From positions 1 through 64,000 of the forward strand of contig CAVQWE010000027.1 in NCBI GenBank assembly GCA_963717385.1: a stretch of DNA of 64,000 nucleotides. Direction: 5' to 3'. The number at the start of each line of letters is the position of its first letter. Positions within the stretch are counted from its first letter, which is position 1. The notes under the pieces are model-generated. The model had not been told where the DNA came from. It worked only from the letters and a program-made list of their open reading frames with translations, and searched no databases. This document shows positions 1 through 8,659 of this stretch, one piece after another. The stretch comes from Sva-07 sp963717385. GTDB taxonomy: Bacteria > Actinomycetota > Acidimicrobiia > Acidimicrobiales > Ilumatobacteraceae. The position numbers were made by a program, and so were the translations under genes.

Positions 1-1128
1 GTATTGCGACGACTGATCCGGTCGACCACGGCGGTCTGGCTCTGCGGCAGAACGTGGGCGTAGGTGTTCATCAGCATCTCGGGGCTGTGACCCAGCAGAT
101 CGGCGATCGCTCGGAGCTCGCCGACGTCCCGAGCACCCTGGACCATGTGGGTCGCTGCGGTGTGCCGAAGTCCGTGGGAGGTGAGGCGTGGCAGCCCCGC
201 GTTGTCCACGATCGTCGCGAGCGCCCGGTCGTACGAGCGTGGCAGGACAAGCCGGCCAGTGCGGGTGGCGATGATCAGGTCGTTGTCCTCCCATTCCGAG
301 CCGGCGGCGAGACGCTCGGCGGCCTGTTCCGCTCGGCGACGGGTGAGCGCTCGCACGGTGTCGTCGTCGAGTGGGATCACGCGTCGAGACCGTTCGTTCT
401 TCGCGTTGCTCCACGCCGCGCCTTCGTTGGTGGCGACGAGGCTCTCGTCGATCCGCAACGACTTCGCTTCGACATCGACGTCGTCCCATCGCAGCGCGAG
501 CACCTCGCTGCGTCGCAGGCCGAACAGCGCACCGAGCCGGAACGCGACCGCCCATCGGTGCTCGGCCGTCGCCTCGAGGAAGCGGTCGACATCGGCCGCA
601 TCCCATGCGACGGCGTCCTTCGGCTTGACCTCCTTGGCCACGGTTCGCGGCAGTCCGACCCGAGCTGCCGGGCTACGCGGAATGAGTCCCTCGTCGACCG
701 CTTCGGTCAAGGCCGCGCGCAGCACGGTGCGACAGATCTGGATGCTGCGACGGCCCAGCTTCCCGCCGGCGGCCAGGTTGTCGATCCACGTCGCCACGTC
801 CTCACGATCGAGCCTCGACAACTGGATGGCTCCGAGACCGTTCTCGATGTGCGGGATCGCCCACTCGTACTGCTGGCGTGCCTTCACCGTGATGTCGGTC
901 CGGCTGGCGACGTACCGGCGCACCAACCAACTCACCGTGCCCCGTTCGGTCGACCGATCCTCGGTCTTCATCGCCCTTGCCGCGGCGTTCGCCGAGCGTT
1001 GTGATGCGTAGGTACCGAGCTGACGCGGGCGGTGCTTGCCGGTGGCGGTGTCGATGCCGTCGACACGCACGACCCACTTGTCGCGCTCGTTTGCGGACCG
1101 TCGGTTGACCTGTCGCTTTCCACGCCAT
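1..1128 (-). CDS. Tyrosine recombinase (phage-type integrase), partial at window edge, probable 5' frameshift
   Basis: The reading frame runs on the minus strand and leaves the window at base 1, so only the extreme C-terminus is missing. All catalytic elements of the tyrosine recombinase family are visible: the first arginine in GLRRSEVLAL, a lysine in SNAKNERSRRV, SHGLRHTAATH, LLGHS, and the nucleophile in NTYAHVLP. The best start is the ATG at 1128 (MAWK). To join it to the frame that follows, one A must be dropped from the three-A run at 1117-1119, giving MAWKRQVNRRSANERDKW; otherwise no ATG or GTG is available before VVRVDG. Its 5' end lies about 100 bp from the tRNA-Ala-derived repeat at 1231, the usual place for an integrase beside its attachment site. 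The element it belongs to presumably extends leftward. Confidence 0.85.
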
Positions 1129-1230
1129 GACGCACCCCCGTGCTGATCGGCGTCCGATTGGTTGATACATCGCTGATACTTCGATGTTTCACCGGAGTGC
1201 CGATCAGGCTATCACGCCTGGTCAGACCTG

Positions 1231-1277
1231 GTGGAGACGATGGGAATCGAACCCACGACCCCCTGCTTGCAAAGCAA
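1231..1277 (-). repeat. Attachment-site copy: 3' half of tRNA-Ala(TGC)
   Basis: Read on the minus strand this is the anticodon loop (TTTGCAA), variable region, T arm (GGGTTCGATTCCC) and 3' acceptor strand CGTCTCCA of a tRNA-Ala. The acceptor carries a T at position 70, which would give the alanine G3-U70 pair. No 5' half follows at higher coordinates, so it is not a functional tRNA. An identical 47-bp copy lies at 27515-27561 in the same orientation. A tRNA 3' half repeated directly and sitting beside an integrase is the expected footprint of site-specific integration. Confidence 0.85.
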
Positions 1278-1884
1278 GCTCAGCGCAAGACCGTGACCAG
1301 CCGAAATGACCGTCTAGCTGGAGAAACGTAGATCCGAGAGCCTCCCGCAGTATCCCGTCTTGACCCTTGTTTACCCTCTCTACTGGCACGCCAATGGCAC
1401 GCCGTCCGATGCAGGATCACGGTCCGATTGCGCGTGTCACCTCGCAAGGCGGAGCACGGTCGTCGTCCCCCATGACAAAGAGTCCAACGGCCATCTGCAG
1501 ACGCAACAACGGACAAGCGTCCACCGGCCGTCGAGCGCGTTATGCGTGGAGTCCGCGAGATGAAGTGAGGAAGCCGGCCCCGAGCGGGCACAACCCGGAC
1601 CGGCTCCGCAACAATCTCGCGCCCTCCTCACCGATCGGAAACGCGGTATCGGCGCCCGCCGCAGCATCAACGCCGCTGGGAGCCTCCGCTCGCTCCGGTG
1701 CTCGCTGCACTCTGTGCTTCCTGGACAGCCCACCACCGCTCGGTAGCAGCCCTCATAGGTTCCCGACAGGGTCGGGAACCGGATCGAACCGAACCGGACG
1801 GTCGACGAACTGATGGCACGGAATCAACTCCCGTGGACTGGCGGGGTCGAACGTCCTCGGCAGCGCCCGGTCGTACGGCGATCG
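1278..1884. other. Left end of the eCIS island, no gene seen
   Basis: No convincing coding region. The stretch around 1339-1400 (gagcctccc, then ttgaccc, then ctactggcacgccaatggcac) is repeated, diverged, just right of the second tRNA-Ala fragment at about 27613-27682. Both islands therefore share a similar left terminus. A perfect 10-bp inverted repeat with a 3-nt loop (ggttcccgac / gtcgggaacc) lies at 1758-1780 without a T tract. Confidence 0.5.
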
Positions 1885-2407
1885 ATGCGGTTGGAGCACC
1901 GGCGTCCTCACCCACTACTTCTCCGACAAGCGTGAGATGCTCCTCGCCACCTTCCAGGAGTCGCTGTGTCGACGGCACGCCAAGCGGGCGGCCGAGTCGG
2001 GCGACAACCCGATGGTCCGACTGCGCCGCTCCCTCGAAGGCGCGCTCGTGCTCGACGACGCACAGCGCAGGCACTGGTTGGTCACCCTGGCATGCGTGTC
2101 GTACACCGCGGGCGACGAGGTGTTCGCAGCGTCGCAGTGGACGGCCTACCGCGGCTTTCGGGACTTCGTGTCGGCGCTGGTCGTCGCCGCGAACCTCTCC
2201 GACGGGCCCGACGCCGTCGTGGTCGTCGAACGAGCGATCGCCGCCGCCGACGGCGTCGCGATCCAGGCTCTGTTCGATCCGGAGTCCGGGAGCCCCGAGC
2301 GCCAACTCGCGCACCTCGAGTCGTCGATCCAGCGCCTGCGCCCACTGCCTACCGGACCACGATCTCCCGACGGGGACAGCGGGAGGTCCGACGGCCGCAC
2401 GTGCTGA
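1885..2407 (+). pseudogene. 5'-truncated TetR-family regulator remnant
   Basis: The frame contains STGVLTHYFSDKREMLLATF, the end of a TetR-type helix-turn-helix and start of the ligand domain, followed by a plausible TetR C-terminal domain to the stop at 2405-2407. The first roughly 35-40 residues of the DNA-binding domain are absent: upstream of about 1885 the frame turns into unrelated sequence with no start and no helix-turn-helix. An ATG at 1937 exists but would yield a protein lacking DNA binding. It faces the eCIS operon tail-to-tail and is probably a relic cut during island assembly. Confidence 0.6.
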
Positions 2408-2460
2408 AATCGTCGACGCCGCGCCGGCGGCGCTGTTGACGACCGGTGACACCCGACCCG

Positions 2461-2493
2461 AAAACGAAGGCATCCCCGGAATGCTTTCCGGGG
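2461..2493 (-). terminator. Probable terminator of the eCIS operon
   Basis: A perfect 8-bp stem (CCCCGGAA / TTCCGGGG) with a 4-nt loop lies at 2474-2493, in the gap between the convergent TetR remnant and the last eCIS gene. On the minus strand the stem is followed by ATGCCTTCGTTTT, a modest T-rich tail. Confidence 0.55.
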
Positions 2494-2665
2494 TTGCCAT
2501 CTGCTTGTCTCGCACAAAGGGAGTCGAACCCCGCCGAGCTCCTCGCGTCGAATGCCGATTGCTACCTCAGAAGACTTCACGAAACTGTACTGCTCGGCCG
2601 AAACCTCTCGGAGTCGAGAACTTGATCTTACGCGATTGCCGTCGATTTGGCCAGCGATAACTGCG

Positions 2666-4564
2666 TTACGGCCTCGGCGCGCCGACCGCTGCCTGCGGAA
2701 CGAAGGTCGACTCGGCGAAGAAGTCCCGATCGGTGAGCGGGCGAGTGAAGTGATCATGCCTCGACGCGTCGAGGCTGCCGTGGTGGAGATAGGCAACGAC
2801 GCGTTGCGCGACCGCCCGGCGCGTCACCTGGGTACCGCTGCGGGTCTCCTGCACGCTCCATGTGTACCGGTCGGGGTTGGGTCGCTGCCGGCGGCCGAGT
2901 TCGACGATCGCCGCTTCGCCGGGTATCGGCTCTTCGCCGTTCGTCACATCCGGCACCGTCCCGTCGAAACGGAACTCCTGGGGGTTCCCGCGTGTCGTGC
3001 CGACGAGCTGGGTCCGCACGAAGAACCCGTTCCCGCTCGGCACCCGCGTCGTCGACGAGGAGGTGACGGTGAAGCGGCGCACGTCGGCTCCGGTCGTGTC
3101 GCGGATCAACTGCGCGAACGTCTGCACGCGCTGCGCGTCCGTGATCGGGTCGGAGAACGTGATCGAGAAGGGTTCGTACCGGTAGGCGCGAATCCCTTGC
3201 TGTTGGAAGACCCCCTGCCGGTGGGCGACTGCGGGGTTTCGCCGGTCCGGCGTCAGGAGTCGTTGCACCAGACTCGCTCGCTGGGCGTCGCTCAGGTGCC
3301 CGTAGAGTCGGTCGACCTCTGGGCGGATCTCGGCCGCGGTGAACAGTCGCGATCCTGGCCGCTGGAACATCGGCCCCGAGAGCGCCTCGTACGTCTGGGC
3401 CTGCTCGGCGATCGCATCCGCTTCGCCGCGTCGGCCCGCCTGTTCGGCGGAGATCGCGCGCCGGCGTGCGGCGAGCGCGGTCCGGCGCTCGCGAATGGCG
3501 GTCGCACGCTCGGCGCCGCGCAGGGAGGGGTCGATCTCCTCGGGCATCGCATGGCTGTCGGAGATGCCCCGATTGAAGTCGCTGCGGGCCTGCGCACCGA
3601 GCGTCGGGTCGACGCCGTACATCTGCTCGTGCGTCGGTGCCGTGACCGTTCCCTGGCCACCGAATGCCTCGTCGATCAACTCGACGATCGACGGCGTCCG
3701 GCCGAGGTCACAGCCCTTGATGTGGATCCGGCTGAACTGATCGATCCGTGCACTCGCATCGGCGAGCGTCGACTGACCGCCACCGGTCGGATGCAGCGCT
3801 TCGCGCAGCTCGTTCACATCGACGTGCGCATTCGCGTCGGCCGCGTCGAGGCCGAAGCTCAGCGTCCCGTCCTCGTTGGCGTGGGACACGATGTACAGCT
3901 GGTTGACGAAGTGCGTCACGTGGTCGCGCACCCACGCCAGCACCCCATCCAGCGTGCGTACGTCGGTGACGAAGGTCGCCCCGGGCACGTGGGCGCGGTA
4001 GTAGCGCTCGGCGTACGTGTAGAAGCCACCGCGATCGCTCCCCATGATGAACACCACGTCCTGGCCGAGCAGGAGACGAACGATGTGCGACGGGATCGGC
4101 GTGTGACCAGGAGGGAAGCCCTGCACCGCCTGGTAGCGGAGCGCGTCGGCCATCGGCGCCCGACCCGGGGTCCGCAGCGCCGCCTCGGCATCGACCTCGA
4201 GTTCATGCTCCCGTGACGCCGGGTCCACAACGCGAGGTACAGCGGACCGCTGCTGGAGCGTGTGGGCGAGCTCGTGCGCAAGGATCGAGAAGCTCGACGG
4301 ATGATCCAATCGACTCAGCCCTGCGCCCAGGACGACGTCACGTCCCACGGTGAACGCACGCAGCCCGAGCGCCCGCGCGGCGTCGCTCGACTCGGCCCCC
4401 GAGTGCACCCGAACGTCGGGGAGGCGCGCATCGAGCAGGCGTTCGGCCGCAGCGCGGAGAGTCGGCGGCAGCCGTCGTCCGACGCTCGACGGCGAGGACT
4501 GTCGCACGGCGGGCGCACAGTCTGGAGCTGCCGCTGAAGCCGACGACCGCACGTGGCCCTGCAT
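2666..4564 (-). CDS. DUF4157-domain protein, putative eCIS cargo with a clan CD-like cysteine peptidase region
   Basis: 632 aa, last gene of the eCIS operon; its ATG lies 2 nt after the stop of the preceding DUF4157 gene. Residues about 40-110 form the DUF4157 metalloprotease-like domain that marks eCIS-associated proteins: RVHSGAESSDAARALG, RAFTVGRDVVLGAG and the HExxH-like ILAHELAHTLQQ. Further on, LYIVSHANEDG (His near 225) and HIKGCDLGRT (Cys near 283), followed by a helix and GGQGTVTAPT, look like the His-Cys pair of a clan CD peptidase (caspase, C80 or CHAT-type fold). That assignment is my inference. The last third is unrecognised. No signal peptide is seen. Likely a toxin or effector loaded into the particle. 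Confidence 0.75.
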   Translation of the reverse strand: MQGHVRSSASAAAPDCAPAVRQSSPSSVGRRLPPTLRAAAERLLDARLPDVRVHSGAESSDAARALGLRAFTVGRDVVLGAGLSRLDHPSSFSILAHELAHTLQQRSAVPRVVDPASREHELEVDAEAALRTPGRAPMADALRYQAVQGFPPGHTPIPSHIVRLLLGQDVVFIMGSDRGGFYTYAERYYRAHVPGATFVTDVRTLDGVLAWVRDHVTHFVNQLYIVSHANEDGTLSFGLDAADANAHVDVNELREALHPTGGGQSTLADASARIDQFSRIHIKGCDLGRTPSIVELIDEAFGGQGTVTAPTHEQMYGVDPTLGAQARSDFNRGISDSHAMPEEIDPSLRGAERATAIRERRTALAARRRAISAEQAGRRGEADAIAEQAQTYEALSGPMFQRPGSRLFTAAEIRPEVDRLYGHLSDAQRASLVQRLLTPDRRNPAVAHRQGVFQQQGIRAYRYEPFSITFSDPITDAQRVQTFAQLIRDTTGADVRRFTVTSSSTTRVPSGNGFFVRTQLVGTTRGNPQEFRFDGTVPDVTNGEEPIPGEAAIVELGRRQRPNPDRYTWSVQETRSGTQVTRRAVAQRVVAYLHHGSLDASRHDHFTRPLTDRDFFAESTFVPQAAVGAPRP

Positions 4565-4566
4565 CG

Positions 4567-6036
4567 TCAGAAGGGAACCCGGAGATTGACCAGCAGCCGC
4601 TGCACCACGGGATCACGGCGAGCGACATCGCCCAGCACCTGGTATTCGGTACCGATCGCCAACAGTTCATCGAGGCGAAACTCGACTCCGGCCGATCCGA
4701 AACCTGCGAGGCCGAGTTGATCGCCGAGTCGACCGAAGGACACGTCGCCGCCTGCCACACCGGCGGAGATTCGCAGCGACGGGAGGTACGGCGTGTGCGG
4801 CCTGAGCCCGAGGCCGAGGCCACCCGACAGGTTCGCCGCACCGGCACCCAGCTGCCCACGTCCGAGGGCGTACAGTCGAAGTCTTCCCGTCAGAGCTGAG
4901 GTGAGTTGACCGCGCCACTCGGCGTCGAACGACACCGAAGACGCCCCGATCGGTCCGGTTCCAGCGACTCCGAAGCTGAGGCCGACCAGGAGTTGATCCT
5001 CCTCGAGCATCGCATCCAGCGCATTCGGGCTCTCGATGAAGAGACCGAACCCGCCGAGCGGGCCACGCCCCGCGGCCGCGAGTACCCGACCGACGAACTC
5101 GGTGCACTGCAGACCGAAGAGGTTGTACGCAGGTCGATTGGCGCAGGTCTGCTGCGCGAAGTCACGCGCCGCCAGAAACTCTGTCTCGGTGAGGATGAAC
5201 TCTTGCTGCGCGGTCGGAGTGTGGCCGCCTTGCGACTCGGTGGTCCAGACGCATCCTGCGACGTCGGCGAACGGGGAATCAGGGTCGAACCCCTCCTGCG
5301 GCCAGAATCCGTAGACCCAGTAGTTCCCTGTGGGATCAACGAGCTTGAGCCATGAGTGGCCCACCTTCGTGGTCTTCATCTGGAGTGGGAAGGGTCCGAA
5401 CGAATCCTTGTCGGCGTACGCGATCAGGCGGAACTCCCCGGCTGGCCCATCTGTGCCGACTGGCGAAGTGCAATCCGACGCGCAGTCGGACTCTTCGAGA
5501 GGAGCAATCGAGCGTGGCGTGCGCGTCAGCCGTTCGGCGGCGGCGCCGAGTTCGGGTGACCCTGCCTGTTGGACGGCGTGAGCGACTTCGTGGGTGAGGA
5601 CCGGGTCGAGACCCGCCTCGCTGCGACGAGAGGCGTCGGCACCGAGCACGATGTGATGACCGACCGTGAACGCCTGGGAATACAGCGCTGCGGCGGTGCG
5701 ACTGGCGCTCGCATCGTCGTGTACCCGGATGGCGCCGAGATCGTGGTCGACCGCCGGTTCGAGGATCGAGCGCTCCTGATGCGAGAGCGTCCGCGACTGG
5801 CCGGGCACGAGCCGAGCGAACCGTCCGAGCGATCCTTCCCGAACACTCAGTCGCGGACTGGTGGCAACAGGATCCCGGGGCGAGGACAGACCCTGGACCC
5901 GCCTGGCCAGTCGATCGGCTTCCCGCTCATGCGGACTCTCGTGACGTGCGCGGCTCGGGTGCCCTCGACGCGCTGAGGACGGCGAGTTGGAGGACTGTGC
6001 CAGCCTCGGCTGCTGACAGCAGCACCGACCGCTCAC
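4567..6036 (-). CDS. DUF4157-domain protein, putative eCIS cargo with a permuted papain-like region and glycine-rich C-terminus
   Basis: 489 aa with a GTG start at 6036 overlapping the preceding stop (GTGA). The N-terminus has the SPHEREADRLARRV motif typical of eCIS-linked proteins. The DUF4157 core follows: IRVHDDASASRTAAALYSQ, AFTVGHHIVLGADA, and HEVAH near residue 146. The middle carries GHSWLKL (near 225) and LQCTEFVGRVL (Cys near 309), a His-before-Cys order seen in permuted papain/NlpC-like and LRAT-like folds. The C-terminal 150 residues are rich in alternating Gly, Ala and Leu and could form beta strands. Part of the translationally coupled eCIS operon; the role as delivered effector is inferred from DUF4157 association. 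Confidence 0.75.
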   Translation of the reverse strand: MSGRCCCQQPRLAQSSNSPSSARRGHPSRARHESPHEREADRLARRVQGLSSPRDPVATSPRLSVREGSLGRFARLVPGQSRTLSHQERSILEPAVDHDLGAIRVHDDASASRTAAALYSQAFTVGHHIVLGADASRRSEAGLDPVLTHEVAHAVQQAGSPELGAAAERLTRTPRSIAPLEESDCASDCTSPVGTDGPAGEFRLIAYADKDSFGPFPLQMKTTKVGHSWLKLVDPTGNYWVYGFWPQEGFDPDSPFADVAGCVWTTESQGGHTPTAQQEFILTETEFLAARDFAQQTCANRPAYNLFGLQCTEFVGRVLAAAGRGPLGGFGLFIESPNALDAMLEEDQLLVGLSFGVAGTGPIGASSVSFDAEWRGQLTSALTGRLRLYALGRGQLGAGAANLSGGLGLGLRPHTPYLPSLRISAGVAGGDVSFGRLGDQLGLAGFGSAGVEFRLDELLAIGTEYQVLGDVARRDPVVQRLLVNLRVPF

Positions 6037-8659
6037 GGCGCGACCTGTGTCCGGGTGAAGCTGGACGGGGCGACGGCACCGACGGCACCGCTGACGCCGG
6101 TCGCCATCGCCTCGGTGATCGACCAGACCCGGCCGTTCGGTGTCGCCCCGAGTGGCCGCGCCCGAACCGCGACGTTGAAGCCACGGGTGCTGGTTCCACG
6201 GATCGACACGTACGGGCCGAAAACGCCGATCACGCGGATCGCGTCGACCGGCGTCGGTGGCAGAGCGACGGCGGTGACCGACCGGGTGAGGGTGGCCCGC
6301 GTGTCGGTGATCTGCACGGACTCTGCGTTGCCGACGAACACGGCGTGTCGTTCGCGGGGAACGTGCTCGGCACGGTGAGATGCACCCGATTGCCGCTGAT
6401 CAGGACCTCCTCCATCCGCTCGCGCCCGGCGGCATCGGCGGAGGCCCCCACGTGGATGCCCTGCAACACACCGTCCACCGAGTTGTCGCTGATCCTGATC
6501 GACGCACCCCGGCTCCCGCCGACCACGATGCCCTGCCCGACGGCTCGCAACGAGCGCGCGACCGCCGTCAGCTCCGCGAGAGCTGCCGGCCGGAGACGAC
6601 TCGGATCGGCGAGTCGCGCGAGGACGAACGTCGCGAACGCGGCATCGTCGGTGACGCTGGGCGCGGTGGGCCCGGCGGCGAAATCAGCCACGAGTTCGCG
6701 CACCGGTGACCGATCGACCAGCGAGATGTCGCGACCGGACGGCAGTCGAACGGCGATCCCCCGGGTCGAAGGCGTCCCTCGCACGTTCGGGGCGACGGGA
6801 GCAGCCACCACGGTCGGCGTGCTCGGAACGGCGGGGGTCGGCTCGATCGAGGCCACGAACACCCGGGCGATCTCGTCGACCAGCACGCTGCGGCCGACGA
6901 ACGACGGGAGTTGATCGCGGCCGGGCGCGAGGCGCACCCGGTTGCGGTCGATCGCGACGTCGGTGCCATCGGTGACGAGCACACCGACCTGCCACCCACC
7001 GATCGCGAGATCGCACTGGGTGATCGTGACCCGTTCAGGTCGGCGATTGCCCTCGGCTCGGACGGTGATGCCGGTCTGCCGACGCAGGCTGCCGTCGGGT
7101 GTCGTCACGGACACTCGGTCGACCGTCACGCCGCTGCACCCCTCGAACGTCGCGGCGCCGTTGAGGTGCGACGCCTCCGACGCGACGGCGGCGACTCCCG
7201 AGACCATGGCGAGGTCGAGGAGTTCGACATCGGTGCTCGACCGGAACCGGAAGACGATCTCCGAACGCACGGCACGCACGATCGTCGCCGGGCCGACTCC
7301 GGTGATGCGGACGCGGCTGCGGTTGGCGATCAGCACCGGCGCCGAGACGTCGAACGTCCCCGCCGAGAGGCACACCTCTCCACCCGCGGCGGGGAGCGAG
7401 TCGACGGCCGCCTGGAGGTCGTCTCCCGGCCTGACCACGACCGTGCAGGGCGACCCCACTTCGAGTTCGGTCAGCGGTCGGAACGTCGGGCGGCAGTCGT
7501 CGAGCACGACCCCGCCGTCGATGTCGACGAGCGCGAGTGGGGCGAACGAGTGACGGATGCCGTCGGCAGCTGCGTCGACCAGGACCTCGACGCCATCTGC
7601 CTCCCGGACGCGCGCCCCCCACCAATCGCCAGCGCGATAGTTGCCGGCAGCCGCACGGAATCGAATCCCGAGGTCGTTGCCCGCACGAGTCGCTGCGACG
7701 TCTGCGGTGGCGCCGACCACCTGACCGTCCCAGCGTCGCGCGACGAGCCCGACTGCGCCGGCCGGTGCATTCACGACCCGGTCGAGCGTGAGCACGTCAC
7801 CGGTCGCCGACGGGGCGACGTTCAGGACCTGGTACAGGCTGCCCGCATTGACGCGATCGGCCCGCCGCGCCAACCAGCCGATCTCGACGAGGTCGTTGCC
7901 GAACTGCACCGACGACGACGGTCGGAGCGTCACCGTGTCACCGGCGACCGCCGCGACAGCCACGGTCGCCGAACCGTTCTCGTAGGACCAGGCGAACCGC
8001 GCCGACCCGGCGTTGCCGCCGTCGAGCACTTCGACGCGGAGCAGGCCGTCCGGGACCAGACCCTGGGCGTCACCCGGGGGGTCGCACGGATCCGAAGGCG
8101 CGGCCGGTCCGATGCGATACACGTTCATCGCCCCACCGGAGAGCTGCGCCGGCGAGAAGCCGGCCCACGCCGCCTGGCATGTCGTCGCGTTCGTCGCCGC
8201 GAGCCGAACGCGATAGCCGACTCACGTGCGCGCCGCCGTGTCGACCGGTGCCAACGCCGGATCGACGATCGACTCGTCCTCGGCCGGGTGGACGTGTTCC
8301 TCGAAGACGTCCAGATACACGAGGGCACGTCCGGACGCCGGCGGGTCGGCGATGGACGGTTGATCGGAGTAGTTGAACGCCGCCGGTGCGATCGCGGCGA
8401 GCCCGTCGACCCACATGTGGCCGGGAGCCACGCTCAGATCGAGCGGGCCGGTGCCGATCACCCCGACCTGGAAAGCCGTCGATCCCTCGACGACGCCTGC
8501 AGCACCGATCGTGTCTCGCGCGATCCGTCGATCACGACGAATCGACGCAGCGGCGTCGAGGTTGAGCTCGTGGTCGAGCAGCGCGCGGCCCTGCTGGGCG
8601 GGAGCGGACTCCCACCGGTCGGCCGGGCGCAGTGCGACCTTCGTGTAGTCACCGGTCAT
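6033..8659 (-). pseudogene. DUF6519-like N-terminus plus right-handed beta-helix protein, interrupted by an in-frame TGA and a 1-nt deletion
   Basis: Starts at ATG 8659, overlapping the upstream gene (ATGA). The first part (MTGDYTKVALRPADRWESAP, then QQGRALLDHELN) matches the start of DUF6519 proteins common in eCIS and phage tail clusters. The frame stops at TGA 8222-8224, yet the same frame continues without another stop into VGYRVRLAATNATTCQ and a long beta-helix (GDDLQAAVDSLPAAGGEVCLSAG, then repeated short strands). Near 6345 the frame shifts by one: adding one G in the GACACGCCGTG context restores NDTAVFVGNAESVQI through to the stop at 6033. The length of 2627 nt is one short of a multiple of three. 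The 3' end overlaps the next gene as in an intact operon. Possible host-binding or baseplate-decorating protein; broken, or misassembled. Confidence 0.7.

Noticed and set aside
1140..1331. Plus-strand peptide with GDDGNRTHDPLLAKQ
   Set aside because: A well-known spurious translation of the tRNA-Ala 3' end; the same peptide arises at 27448-27726.
1758..1780. Hairpin ggttcccgac/gtcgggaacc as a terminator
   Set aside because: No following T tract and no gene clearly ending there.
218..1880. 16-bp match agcgcccggtcgtacg between the left integrase (about 222) and the TetR remnant edge (about 1864)
   Set aside because: Short and in very GC-rich sequence; likely chance rather than a recombination scar.
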